NCBI GenBank assembly: GCA_033557465.1
Contig: CM066035.1
Coordinates: 916,680,235-916,744,234 of the forward strand
Source of the DNA: Ichthyophis bannanicus
Taxonomy: Eukaryota; Chordata; Amphibia; Gymnophiona; Ichthyophiidae
DNA length: 64,000 nt
Direction: 5' to 3'
The translations under genes and the position numbers were made by a program. The notes under the pieces were generated by a model. The model saw nothing but the letters and a program-made list of their open reading frames with translations, searched no databases and had not been told where the DNA came from. Shown piece by piece: positions 1 through 10,043 of the stretch (position 1 is the stretch's first letter; each line of letters opens with the position of its first letter).

Positions 1-79
1 CAGGGTACATTGTTAGCTTGATACAGTCCTGATCGTTGCTATCCTGGAGAGAGGTGCAGAAAGAGGGATTTTGCACACA

Positions 80-259
80 GCTTTTTCAGTAGCTCAAGGT
101 GAGTTATGTTCAGGTAAAACAGGTATTGTTTTGTCCCCACAGAGCTTGCAATCTAAGTTTGTACCTGAGGCAACAGTAAGTAATTTTCCCCAGATCTCAA
201 GGAGCAGCAATGGGATTTGAAGCCTGCTTTTGCTGATGCTTAGTCCACAGCTCTGACCA
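80..259 (-). mobile_element. tRNA-headed SINE, family 2
   Basis: Read on the minus strand this carries the tail 'acaaacttagattgcaagc', '...tggggac' and 'aactcaccttgag' that also occurs in the copies near 27.6 kb and 61.2 kb. The remains of a tRNA-like head lie at its higher-coordinate end ('gggatttgaa' is the complement of a decayed B-box region). It is a transcribed-type short repeat without coding capacity. Boundaries are approximate because no flanking duplication was found. Confidence 0.6.
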
Positions 260-1010
260 TGTTTCCTTTGACTTTCGTATTTATTCATTCCTAAAGCTAT
301 AAGCATACAATGGAACTTGTATGTGGTTTACCATCTTTAGAGCGGCACATGTGTTTTTATTAAAAGATCTGGTAATATTGCAGGATGTGTTGAGAAAGTT
401 CTGAATCCTGGCTGAGTGCCCCTCATGCCTCAGTTGGCCGTGCAGTGCCGACAGTGTGTTACATAGAGTGTCTGTCCGAGTGACCTTTGTATTTGCTGCG
501 TAAACCTGCAACAGATGGCACAAGGTTCCTCACTCCCTCACATCCCCTCCGAGGCACTGAACCAGTGCCTCTTACTGGCAACGTGGCACTTAGTGATCAG
601 GAGGCCAGTATTCAACAGTTTGGCAAGCGGTGAAGCTATGCAGATAATTTTAACTAGATATTCAGCAAGATTTATCTGCAGAAAGTTATTTGGATAGCTT
701 TGTCTGGAAGATGGCTACATTCTGCCACATCTCATGAACACCACCAGCACTGCCTTTTCTTAACCAGCCAAATTTTGTGCAGCTAATGAGCTGCACACCA
801 CTGAGTGATGGGGGGAGGGGTCTTTTGAAATTGTAGATTTGTGCACGTTCTTACACTGTCCCCCCTTTTCCATATTCTTGCAACAGGCTTCTCCAAATTT
901 ACCTGGACCTATCTTTTGGAAACTGACATTCAGGTGACCAAGACTAAACCTAAAATAAGCGGGATTCACTTTAACTGCGTGTCTCACTAAAGCTATTGTA
1001 GACTGCAGCA
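260..1010. other. Unassigned sequence
   Basis: No recognisable coding, RNA or repeat signature. The small open frames here have no domain-like content. Confidence 0.4.
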
Positions 1011-1320
1011 TTCAGAGTTTTAGGTAACAGTTCAAGGAGCCTCTTTCGATTGAAAGCAAGTTCTGCTACGAGGGGACATGGGATGAGGATAGACCCAGGA
1101 GTAATATGCGGAAATATTTCTTTACGGAAAGAGTGGTAGATATGTGGAATAGTCTCCCAGTGGAGGTAGTAAAGATGTGGAGAGTAACTGAATTCAAGAA
1201 AGCATGAGACAAACACAGAAGATCTCTAAAGGTAAAAAGAGGACTATTGTAGTGGTTGATATGGAAGGGCAGTTTTGATAGGCCATGTGGTCTTTTTCTG
1301 TCATCATGTTTCTATGTTTT
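1011..1320 (+). mobile_element. CR1-like LINE, family B, 3' end (5' truncated)
   Basis: The plus strand encodes the decayed C-terminal end of a CR1-type reverse transcriptase (readable as KYFFTERVVD.WNSLPVEVV in one frame), followed by a 3' UTR ending in 'ctgtcatcatgtttctatg'. The segment from about 26,400 to 26,690 is a second copy with the same wording ('gatagacccaggagtaatatg'). Only the last few hundred bases remain, as expected for 5'-truncated LINE copies. Its 3' end differs from the CR1 family A ends elsewhere in the window. Confidence 0.75.
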
Positions 1321-1439
1321 ATTTCTTCCAACAAAGTTCAGAAGTAAGAGTATAGGTGCAACTGACTTGCAGATATCATTCTAACAAATACACCTTATGA
1401 AAAGATGGTGCTTTAGATTCATATCATTGTATTGTATTA

Positions 1440-1640
1440 TATTATTTTATTGTTGTAATAGATTGTAAACTCGGATGAGTATTAGATTGTAAGCTCGAAT
1501 GAGCATGACTCTGATGAGCAGGGACTGTTTATTATATGTATATCTTTTATCTGCATGTCTTACCTGTACAGCGCTGCATGCTCGGCGCTATATACGTAAG
1601 TGCTAAATAGCAGTAGTAGTAATATCATGATGTCTTGGAC
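1440..1640 (+). mobile_element. Short interspersed repeat (3' tail type 'gcgctatata...aatag')
   Basis: Contains 'gattgtaagctcgaatgag', 'gagcagggactgt' and 'tacagcgctgc' followed by a CAGTAGTAGTAAT tail. The same module occurs inverted near 26,715-26,880 ('ccctgctcatcagagctta'). This is the end of a SINE or a strongly truncated LINE; the parent family cannot be named from this fragment. Confidence 0.55.
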
Positions 1641-1721
1641 TAGACTAGAGCCTGAAGTTTGTCAACAGAGCTGTGTTTGTGCTTTGAGACCCTTGTTTTG
1701 GATGTGCCTGAGCACAGACAA

Positions 1722-1741
1722 GATGAGAGAGAGAGAGAGAG
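1722..1741 (+). repeat. (GA)n microsatellite
   Basis: A short GA dinucleotide run within an otherwise unassigned segment. Confidence 0.8.
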
Positions 1742-2019
1742 ACTGTTCTGCTCCTGAAGAGCTTCTCCCACCTCCAGAAGCTAAAATATCACTAAAAAAG
1801 CTCTTCAGTATGTGAAGGAAGTGCAGCAGCTGCTTTGAACAACTTCACTAAGAGCTGTCCTTGCAGCAGTGATGCAGAGGAGATAAAGTTCTGCTTGCCA
1901 GACTGGCCTTCGATGGCTGAGGGTGCCATGTTCACAGCCCCCAGGATTTAATGGTTTAAGAAGGCAATTGTCCTTGTTGGGGAAAGCCATTGCTATCCGT
2001 GGGGGGTAAGTAGCATGGA

Positions 2020-2150
2020 ATCTAGCTACTTTTTGTGATCTTGCCAGATACTTGTGACCTGGATTGGCTACTGTTGTAAACAGAATACTGGGCTTAATGG
2101 ATCTTTGGTCTGACCCAGTATGGCAATTCTTATGAACTTATGTTGTTCAG
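2020..2150 (+). mobile_element. CR1 family A, 3' end
   Basis: Shows 'cttgtgacctggattgg', 'aacagaatactgggctt' and 'ggtctgacccagtatgg', and ends in a decayed TTATG-type tail. Better copies of this 3' UTR lie near 32,950, 41,300 and 63,914. Only the 3' UTR is present. Confidence 0.85.
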
Positions 2151-2735
2151 GAGGGACTTACAGTTCACCCAGTCATTCAGAGGACTGACTGAAGTAACTG
2201 GGCTAGATGTGAGATGAGGCCCCCCACTCCCTGTCACACACACAGGTGGTTGTTAGTGATAGTTTATGGCACCATAGCCCCAGTTGAGAAAGGTTTTGAT
2301 GGCTCATGGTACCTTAGCCCCAGTTGAAAAAGGTTTTGATTGACTTGGAAACCCAAAGGATCTGTGAATAACTAAAACCAAAAAAACCCCAGCCTCTCCT
2401 TTAGAGTATCTCTGGTTTCCTTGACACACACAGTGGGATGACTGACCCTTGCAATTTATTGCTAAACATTACTTAATGTGTGGGTTTGAAATAGGGTTGC
2501 CTGGTTCACTGACCTGGTCCTGGTTTTATGTAATTTCATGCATGGAGTTCTGGTTCTGATTGTTATATTGATTCCCCTTAATCAGAATGATAACTCTGCA
2601 TGCAATACTGCAAATCCAAGATTGAATCCGCTTGTTTGATCAACCTACTGTGAGCTGAAATTGTTACTGCAGTAAATTGCATTAGTAAAATGTTTATCTC
2701 CAAGTTGCAGCTTATACCAGTTAAACATTTTGCTC
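2151..2735. other. Unassigned sequence
   Basis: A partial local duplication is visible at about 2,255-2,345 ('atggcaccatagccccagtt' and 'atggtaccttagccccagtt'). Nothing else is recognisable. Confidence 0.4.
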
Positions 2736-2737
2736 TT

Positions 2738-2950
2738 AATGCTTAGAGCATTGGCTTGGTAACCAAGAAACCAGGGTTTGATTTCCACTGGCACTCCTTG
2801 TAGCCTTGGGCAAGTCACTTAACCCTCTATTGCCTCTGAAGAAAGACCTGGCTATCTACTTCTAGTCACATTGCCAAGAAAACTCCAAGAGTTGCTGGGT
2901 CGCCAGGAGTCAGCATAGACTCAAAGGCACACATTGCATTGCTTCATCTA
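2738..2950 (+). mobile_element. tRNA-headed SINE, family 3
   Basis: A tRNA-like head ('gggtttgatttccactggc' as the B-box region, then 'gggcaagtcacttaaccc') is followed by a body with 'cattgccaagaaaactcc' and 'gggtcgccaggagtcagc'. The copy at 19,058-19,282 has the same head and body. It carries no protein. The tail differs from families 1 and 2, which share the head. Confidence 0.75.
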
Positions 2951-3471
2951 AATTCTTAAAAACAAAACACTACTTCTATATCGTAATGCTAAAGAAAAAT
3001 ATTTATTTTAAAAGTGGCAATACAAATTCTGAGCCTAAAAATCTCATGTTGCCCTCTTTTTTTTAGTGGCAGCTCAAAGTGTAAGGGCAGATACTTTCCT
3101 GCCCCCAGAGAACATACAAACTAATGAGCCGATGCCGAAAAGCTTAGTGCTGAAACAACTGGCAATTGGTCTATTTCTCTGAGTGTAAATATATGTCAAA
3201 TTTGTGAAAAGCAAAAATACTCAATTGTTTTAATAAAGGATCCAGACTAACCTCTTATCTCATATGGTTATGTTCGACTCTATAGAGGGTCTCGGACTTA
3301 ATGGCACTTAAATTTTCAGACTTATTAAATGTCTAATCTTTGAACCCTTTAGCATCAATGACTCTCTATGTGCTACCTATCCTAAATTTCTTCAGAAACG
3401 TGAAAGTAAAGTACTTATACTGCTCTGTTTTTCACTCAATATACTAGTTGCCCCTACAACTTCCATAACAG

Positions 3472-3650
3472 TATAACCAACGTCAAATGCTTACTATGCA
3501 TTTCCAAGTATCTTCACTTGTCAAATTCACTCCAGCGATGGCATTAATTCTTATCGCATAACCAACGTTGAATACTTAACTTATGTTTCAATATATCTTC
3601 AAGTTTCAAATTCGCTCAAATTCGCTCCAGCAATAGTATTAGTTCTTGTC
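3472..3650. repeat. Two-copy tandem repeat, about 85-90 bp unit
   Basis: Both units run 'ataaccaacgt..aat.ctta' then 'tttcaa.tatcttca', 'tcaaattc.ctc' and 'attagttctt' or a variant. The units differ at many sites, so the duplication is old. Confidence 0.6.
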
Positions 3651-3666
3651 CCAACGCCTTCCTTAG

Positions 3667-3706
3667 GCGCCTCGTCGCGTTTCACTATAATAAGTTTCCT
3701 CAGGGG
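3667..3706 (-). ncRNA. Hammerhead-ribozyme-like remnant
   Basis: On the minus strand: CTGAGGA (complement of 3,697-3,703), one extra A, a short stem II (ACT/AGT around TTATTAT, 3,684-3,695), then GAAAC (3,679-3,683) and GCG. This follows the CUGANGA...GAAA order of a hammerhead core. The position expected to be UH before stem I reads AC and stem I pairs poorly, so it is probably inactive. Confidence 0.4.
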
Positions 3707-3783
3707 ATTGCTGTCCTCTTCTATCACGGAGAGACTGATGATGCTGCACACGTTTCATAAAACCTCGGCCTCTGCAACTTTTC

Positions 3784-3824
3784 TTCTAGTCCAGTGGTGG
3801 CATTTTTCCACCACTGGACTAGAA
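3784..3824. repeat. Perfect 17-bp inverted repeat, 7-nt loop
   Basis: Arms at 3,784-3,800 and 3,808-3,824 are exact reverse complements around the loop CATTTTT. It sits just upstream of the larger foldback element and may be part of a MITE end. Confidence 0.9.
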
Positions 3825-4019
3825 TAAAAGTATAAATGCATTTTATGGGGCTTTTCCTGCACTAGGTTTGCTCTTCGATGCAGAAAGCAAGCTAGGTTAG
3901 GAAAAACACCAAAAAACAATTGCGGTAAATTACAGTGCACTTGACATAAAAATTACTGCATAAGTATTTGCACCCGACGTAAAAAACTGTGCTGATACTT
4001 AGTGCACGTCTTTACACAT

Positions 4020-5000
4020 TTATTTTTTAACACAGATCTTCATGCCAGCATTGGGCTGGCATAAAGATCCAGCCGGGAGCAAAAGTATCATCTGAGGTGA
4101 AGTTTAACACTTCACCTCAGATGATCCAGGCATTGGGGAAAGCCCCCTATACCATCAGAATACTGTCAGGGGGCCGGTGCCCCCAACACTGACTCCCTGA
4201 CAGAAACCAAATCCCTGGCAGCCTTGATCCCCACCTGCCTGCCCACTTGCCTGATAAAAAAATCCCTGGTGATCCAATGGCCCAGATCCCCCCACCCACC
4301 CACTCAATTAAAAAAAAATCCCTGGTGGCCCAGCAGCCCCAATCCCCCCTCCCATTCACCCACCCAATAAAAAAACCCCTGCTGGTCTAGTAGCCCCGAC
4401 CCCATCCACCCAATAAGAAAAAGACCTGGTGGTCTCTGAAGCACTCACCCTTTAATCCAGAGTGGAGGCATTGCCCATGCACTCTTGCCCCTATGCTGCT
4501 ATCTTGAAAAATGGCTGCGCCTGGCCCCACACGGTGCATCCTGGGATGAAAACACACTGTTTGGGGCCAGGCACCGCTATTTTTCAGGATGGCGGTGCAG
4601 AGGGCAGGAACACGTGGGCAATGCTCCTGCTCCAGATTAAAGGTACCGGGAGGGGGTGGGAGGTTCGGGGGCCAACAGGCCACCTGGCCTTTTTGTTACT
4701 GGACGGGTGGGATCAGGGCTGCTGGGCCACCAAGGATTTTTTTTTTATTGGGTGGGAGGATTGGGGCTGCTGGATCACAAAGGATCTTTTATTGGGCGGG
4801 TGGGTAGGGATCAGGGCCGCTGGGGATTTGATTTCTGTCAGGGTTTCAGTGTTGGGGTTATCAGCCTCCCGAACAGTATTCTGATGGCATCGGGGGCTTT
4901 CCCCAATGCTTAGGTTATCTGAGGGGAAGTGTCAAACTTCCCCTTAGATGACCATTTTTCTCCGGGACAGCATGCCAAACTTGCGCTGACTTCTCTGCAC
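4020..5000. mobile_element. Foldback (long inverted-repeat) DNA element
   Basis: The left half (about 4,085-4,440) and right half (about 4,560-4,960) are diverged reverse complements. 'ggggaaagccccc' and 'tcagaatactgtcaggg' on the left match 'gggggctttcccc' and 'agtattctgatgg' on the right. 'aatccctggtg'-type stretches on the left face 'ccaaggattttttt'-type stretches on the right. The turning point lies near 4,500. The small ORFs inside are by-products of the palindrome. A non-autonomous DNA transposon is the likely origin; no transposase or clear target duplication was seen. Confidence 0.6.
4088..4124. repeat. Perfect 16-bp hairpin inside the foldback element
   Basis: Arms 4,088-4,103 and 4,109-4,124 are exact reverse complements around the loop TTAAC. 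A diverged counterpart occurs in the right half near 4,915-4,952. Confidence 0.85.
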
Positions 5001-5105
5001 AAGTGTTTGGCTTGCTCCCCCAGTTTAATGCTTTAACGTTTTTGCACATTGGGTAATTTGAATTTGCATTCCAGTGTAAAGAGTCAGCATTAAAGTCGTG
5101 CTATG

Positions 5106-5151
5106 AAACCCTGCCCTAGAGCTTTAAGCACTGGACTCTAGCGCAGGGTTT
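5106..5151. repeat. 16-bp imperfect hairpin
   Basis: Arms 5,106-5,121 and 5,136-5,151 match at 15 of 16 positions around a 14-nt loop. It may mark the end of the preceding foldback element. Confidence 0.75.
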
Positions 5152-5159
5152 CTGCATCA

Positions 5160-5297
5160 CCCTATAAGTTTGTACCTGATGTAGTGGTAGATGAAGTGAC
5201 TTGCCCAAGCTCACAAGGAGACTCAGTAGAAGTGGGATTTGAATGCTGGCTTCCCTGGCTCTTAGCCTGCTGCATTAACCACTACACTACTCCTCCA
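5160..5297 (-). mobile_element. tRNA-headed SINE, family 2 (truncated tail)
   Basis: On the minus strand the head reads 'ggagtagtgtagtggttaa' (A box region), 'attcaaatcccact' (B box region) and 'gggcaagtcactt'. It then begins the family 2 tail with 'caggtacaaactta' and stops. Head and tail junction agree with the copy at 80-259. Confidence 0.7.
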
Positions 5298-5299
5298 TT

Positions 5300-6185
5300 C
5301 CATATTTTAATTTTCTTGGTTGTACACCTAGTTTTTTTTTTTTTAAGTTGTTGGCGCTCATAGGCAAACGTGGAACTGGTTTTATCCCCCACCCCCATGC
5401 AATCTCCCTTGCCCAGATCCTCCATCTTAACTCTGCTGCAGCAACCAGCACTACTTTTCTCTTAAGCAGTTCTCCAGTGCGGGGGGCCTTTGGGCACTCA
5501 AGAGCCGATGAGCCTTGCAATACCCTGCCCCCCTCCTTCAGCACGGGCTTCCGGTTACCATAGAAACCTGTGCAAGGGGCAGGGCATCACAGGACCTGTC
5601 AGCACACAAGTGCTGGAAGATCCTTAAGAGATAATCAGTGTTGGCCGCTGCAGGGCATTTAAAGTACAGCAAAGGAGGTAATTACACCCGGTTCAAGCCA
5701 TGGCACCAGCAGCAACTCTCGGGCACCTATCAACATTTTATGCCAGAGGCAGTTGCCTAAATCTAGTTTTCTGTTTTTCTCAACTAGATTGTGCTTCTTT
5801 GCTTTTTTAAATAAGTGTTCTCTCTTCTTTTTTATTTATAGCCATGCCCCATCATTTTAAGGTGTCCCTGCTCTGAGGTCACGCTACATCTATCGCTGTC
5901 ATTGCCATGATGCCACCATACTTACTTCCAAGTGGCCAAAATCCAAACCCGCCTTCACCAATGAACTTTACTGCACTGGTGTCATCCTTGAAAGGTGCCA
6001 TAACATAGTAAAATGATGTCTTTATCTTTATTGAAGCATTTGATATACCGCCCAGGCTATTGCATCAAAGCCTGCCCAGTAAAGTGCTTAGAGTTGTAAC
6101 TACTGTTGTGTAGGTTACCCCTCCTTTGACTTTGCTTAGAACTGAGACTGCTGCTCCACGCAGGTCACCCCCATGTCTTCTTAGC
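5300..6185. other. Unassigned sequence
   Basis: Mixed AT/GC sequence with a T run near 5,332-5,344. I see no coding or repeat signature that I can name. Confidence 0.4.
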
Positions 6186-6189
6186 AGTC

Positions 6190-6600
6190 ATTTTATTGCT
6201 TTTCAAGCTGATGTACAAAATGCTTGGTTTCCATCCTCATGCCATTTAGGGATCCTCTGTGTATATCCCTTTTAGAATTCCAGTACGGTTTTTGCCTCCA
6301 CCACCTTTAGCAGGGCATTCCAGGCATCCACTGTCCTTTTTGTGAAACAATATTAACTGAGTCTCCGTCTTTGCAGTTTCATATCATGACCTCTGGTTCT
6401 GCACCTTCCGCTTTGGAAAGGATTTGTTTTATTTTTTTCATTTATGCTATTCAAATATTAAATTGTTTGTGTCATGTCTCCCCTGTCTCTCCTCTCTTTT
6501 ACGGTTTACATGTTCAGGTGTTCAGATTTCTCCACTTATGCATTCTGGTGTAGAGCTATACCATTTTGGTTGATTTTCCAGGGACTGACTGTAATCTCGT
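6190..6600 (-). mobile_element. Old CR1-like LINE 3' part, family C
   Basis: Read on the minus strand this contains the CR1 C-terminal signature region ('ggggagacatgacac', 'agaggtcatgatatgaa'). It then encodes a stretch like FFTKRTVDAWNALLKVVEA and ends near 'agggatatacacagagg'. The order is that of the CR1 RT C-terminus followed by the 3' UTR. It is interrupted by stops and is more decayed than families A and B. Confidence 0.65.
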
Positions 6601-8105
6601 TATATTTTACTGAGACACAACCTGCCACTAATCAGCACAGCATTGCCTGACTAATATGTTTAGATTGCTCAAGTAGCATAGCCTTCAAAAAAGATAAACC
6701 CTGTTTCCACCCCTGCAATGAAATAAACCTAAGACATTTAAAAGATGTATCTTAATGGTGGCCATGTTGCTGCTGCTGCTGCTGCTGCAAGCATTAGAGG
6801 AATGATTTTTAGTGATACTGCCACTTTGATTAAGTTACAGATGTAGAAATATTTAAATCAGGACTTCCCAACCCCATCCGATCCGCAGTCAGCTGAGTTT
6901 AATGACAGCCACAAATACTGCACATGAGATAAAATTGCATATACTGAATTTCTAATGCATGCCAATTTATTTCATGCATATTTATTTTGAGTATCCTGAA
7001 AACTTGATTGGCTGTGGTGTGAGTAGGACACGTTTGGGAAACCATGATATAAATAGCTCTGCGAACCCGTCTGGCCTAAGTGTAGTTGCATAAGTGTTCT
7101 ATGTAGTTGTAATTTCCCAGTAGCAGTTTTGACAGTTGTCTATTCTTCCCATTGGCTTTGTAATACCCTGAAAACAGTTTCTATGAGGCCACAAGCTCTT
7201 CTTGGGCATGAGAGGCATAAAGTTAGCAAAACTGGGGACCATAGATAACAGAGCAAAGTCTTACTATGCGACTTCCTCCATGATTTCATAGAACACGTTT
7301 TGGGGAATTGTGCTGATTGTTGCCAATTTTTCTTTATGCTTGTGTGGGTTATTTTTATTCTGGTGGAAGGGACCTGTCTAAAACAGCCTCCAGACCTGTG
7401 TCAACGCTGCTACCACACCAGCTGTGTTTTTTGTTTTTTTTAACAAGGTTGTATGACGCTCCAAAGGCCTGGCTCCACCCACTGCTGCCCAGTAATGGAC
7501 GGGAGGATGCGCTTAGCACTAACAGCTGTGCACCTCTGCATGCATAGTGGGGCCTCCCGAAGCAAACACGACAAGCAAACTGAGCAGTTTATGATATAGG
7601 TAGTGATAATGCTGTTAACACTACTTTTAAGAGTCTGCAATCCCCCTCCCATCACTGGCTCCCAAGTGAGCAGAGATTAAGCTGTGGGCTGAATGCAGAC
7701 GAAGATCAAATGAATGATATCTGAGAGCGTCACTGGAGCGGAGAATCCTGTCAAGCAGTAACACTTGCTGAAAAGACTTCTGTGAAGAAAGCACAGCTGT
7801 TTATAGCTGTTACTGGGTGGCCCATGTGAGACGAACAATGCAGCGCTGAAGAGTTGTATTTAGGAGTCAGTGTAATCTACCTGTAGTCTTCTTTGCACTA
7901 CTTCTACTACCATTAATGGTTTGATTTATGACTAAGGGCTGCAGGGAATCTGTGCCAGTGATGAATTCAGAAATTTTATCTTGGGGGTGAGTCCCGTTGG
8001 ATCAATGGGAAACATCAAAGTTACTGCATGCTGAAATACTAAAAATTCATTATGAAACTATTAATTTGTTGTAAGCTCACTAAAATTCAATAGAGGGGCT
8101 TTGAG
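6601..8105. other. Unassigned sequence with one microsatellite
   Basis: No gene or named repeat recognised. Ordinary non-coding composition apart from the TGC run at 6,768-6,788. Confidence 0.4.
6768..6788. repeat. (TGC)7 microsatellite
   Basis: Seven uninterrupted TGC units. Confidence 0.95.
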
Positions 8106-8109
8106 TTGG

Positions 8110-8345
8110 GGGGGGGGAGAGGACTGGAAGGGATTTGGGAGGTGTTTAATACTGTTCTCTATCTCCCTTCTTCTCCTATTGTTAGCTTAACCCTTCCACT
8201 CATTCCCATTCCTCCTCTCCTTCCCCCTTCTCCTCACTCTTGCACTCTCTTCCCTTACCCTCATCTTTGCGGATCACCCCGCTGTGCCCCTTATCTCCTT
8301 TCCCATCCCTCCCATGTGGGAGTGTTTATGTGCCCAGGGGAGGGA
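8110..8345. repeat. Low-complexity G run and pyrimidine-rich stretch
   Basis: A G run at 8,110-8,118 is followed by a long CT-rich tract from about 8,155 to 8,320. The ORFs on both strands here are products of biased composition. Confidence 0.7.
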
Positions 8346-8569
8346 AGGGTATTTGATGGTGTTCTCTGCCCTTTTCCCTCTCTCCCATGAATGAGGACTG
8401 GTGTAATAGGAAGGAGGTGGGTGAAGAGGCATGTGAAGTGGGCTTTGTGGTATATGGTGGTGGAGATGTTGTGTGAATGGACGGATGGTAAGATGGAGTG
8501 ACTAAGAGGTTGATGGTGTGCGTGGCAGTTTAAAGCGAGAGTAAGTGCCAGTAATTTCAAATCACTGAT

Positions 8570-8890
8570 TTGAGCCTGGCAGTAGGGATGGGAATCTCTG
8601 CTTAAACTTAGAGAAGAAGAATCACAATGGAAGAGAGTCTTCACTGGTAGGGAGAGCAACCTCCAGAACTTAATAACATTGTCACAGTGTAGGTGAGTTT
8701 TTGGGGAAGAGTACCATCCTCCACCAGTACTTAAAGAAATGGTGCCATGATATGGGTGATTTTACTAGAGGTGGGTAGGAACTTCTGCTGGCCCTTAGAA
8801 AAGTGATGACACGGTATGAGAAATTCTTCATTGGCGGCAGGGGTTGAAGCTTCTGACATTTGAAGGAGTGGTGCTGTGACTGACAGGAGA
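8570..8890. repeat. Degenerate minisatellite, about 65-bp unit
   Basis: Four to five divergent units recur with a common skeleton: a 'ggg.agg/ggtaggga' block, 'cttct' or 'ctcca', 'ctta.a.aa', 'tggtg.c.tga' and 'gtgagttttt/gtgattttac/agaaattctt'. Units are long and diverged, so the array is old. Confidence 0.55.
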
Positions 8891-9163
8891 GGTGGGGGAG
8901 AAATGGGAGAATTACTGTGGCAGGATATGCATGTCTACTGATGCATACCTGTCTATATTGCTTGCATATATAGACAGACAGGCAAAGCTCTTCTTGCAGG
9001 AACAGAGCATCCCCCTACAACCTATAAATCAGCCCCTCTTCCTCCCCTATGTCTATCTTGTCTCTTCTTTTCTACCCCTTACCCCCATCAGGCTAGTTGC
9101 TGCTGCAACCCTACCTCTGCTGCTGTGAGCACTTCTCTACTACTTCTGCGCACACAATGCAGA

Positions 9164-9225
9164 AAGGAACTCTGGTGTGAAGTCTTGTAATCACCAATCT
9201 CACAAGACTTGCACCAGAGTTCCTT
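9164..9225. repeat. Near-perfect 24-bp hairpin
   Basis: Left arm 9,164-9,188 pairs with right arm 9,202-9,225 with one bulged/mismatched site and a 13-nt loop. Probably the tip of a small foldback MITE. Confidence 0.8.
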
Positions 9226-9229
9226 ATTG

Positions 9230-10040
9230 CACTGCTCAGCTTAAAGCTAATAAGAACCAAGAGGCACATGCAGAGGTAGTAGAGTTGTGCCCATGGTAGC
9301 TTTTGATGCCCCCCAAATGCCAGCACCCCCCCCCCCCCTGCTTACCATGTTGCACTGGCCCTCTTTTCTGCTATTATATATGTAGCAGCATATCAAATGT
9401 TCTTCTGTTCTTTTGAGAAAATTTCTGTAGTTTCTGCTCCTGACTTCAACTGTGTCTAAGTCATGAAAGGTGGGCTAAGAGGTCCCTTGTTATTAGTAGG
9501 TATATCCTTCCCTGTTCTTTGGGGCTAAACATCTTTTTATTGGAGTCCTTTGCCAGGGCTGGTAAAAGGCTGCCGGAGCCCAGGTGCTCAGGGCTGCAAG
9601 GAGCATCAAGGGAGCTGCCTCTCTGCATGGCCAACTAGGCCTTGAGAGGAAAAGAGAGAAGGTCCTTAGACTGGCTTGGCCTAACAGAAAAAGTGATTGG
9701 GGAGGAATACAGATTTATAGAGGGTCTGGAGTGGAGTACCAGCTATAGATAGATATTAAGCAGCAGAAGTCTGGTTTTGACTCATCTGTCCAGGCCAGTG
9801 TTTCTGAAGGAGTTCAGCTGCGGAAGTGATTTTTATATACCTCCGGAGAGTGGTGGGACCTGAATGGTGTATCCCACTTAACATCATGGGAAGTCAAGAC
9901 TGTGGTGTGAAGGATCAAACCCCAGTGCAATCCAAGTGCCCAGTGATCAATTATGGGCAATTTTGAATGGATTTTGTCTTTGGGAAGGTGATTTTATTTT
10001 CCCTATTTTGTACCTTTGCCAGAAGTATTTGATGTAGCAT
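9230..10040. other. Unassigned sequence upstream of the long ORF
   Basis: Includes a C run near 9,327-9,338. I could not define an LTR boundary here, although the next ORF has LTR-like character. Confidence 0.35.
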
Positions 10041-10043
10041 TAT

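Larger units (their letters stand above)
3290..3780 (-). mobile_element. Probable Penelope-type terminal region
   Basis: No coding sequence is left. The minus strand contains a hammerhead-like core near 3,679-3,703, in the 'CTGAGGAAAC...GTGAAACGCG' style that Penelope-like elements carry in their terminal repeats. Next to it is a two-unit degenerate tandem repeat (about 3,472-3,650; both units begin 'ataaccaacgt'). Assignment rests on this motif combination and is an inference; the boundaries are guesses. Confidence 0.4.

Noticed and set aside
5287..5563. Overlapping ORFs on both strands that might be an exon
   Set aside because: No conserved protein motif and no convincing splice sites in a matching frame; I could not support a host gene.
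8106..8659. ORFs on both strands of 94 and 122 codons
   Set aside because: Both arise from CT/GA-biased sequence and a minisatellite; no domain, no codon structure.
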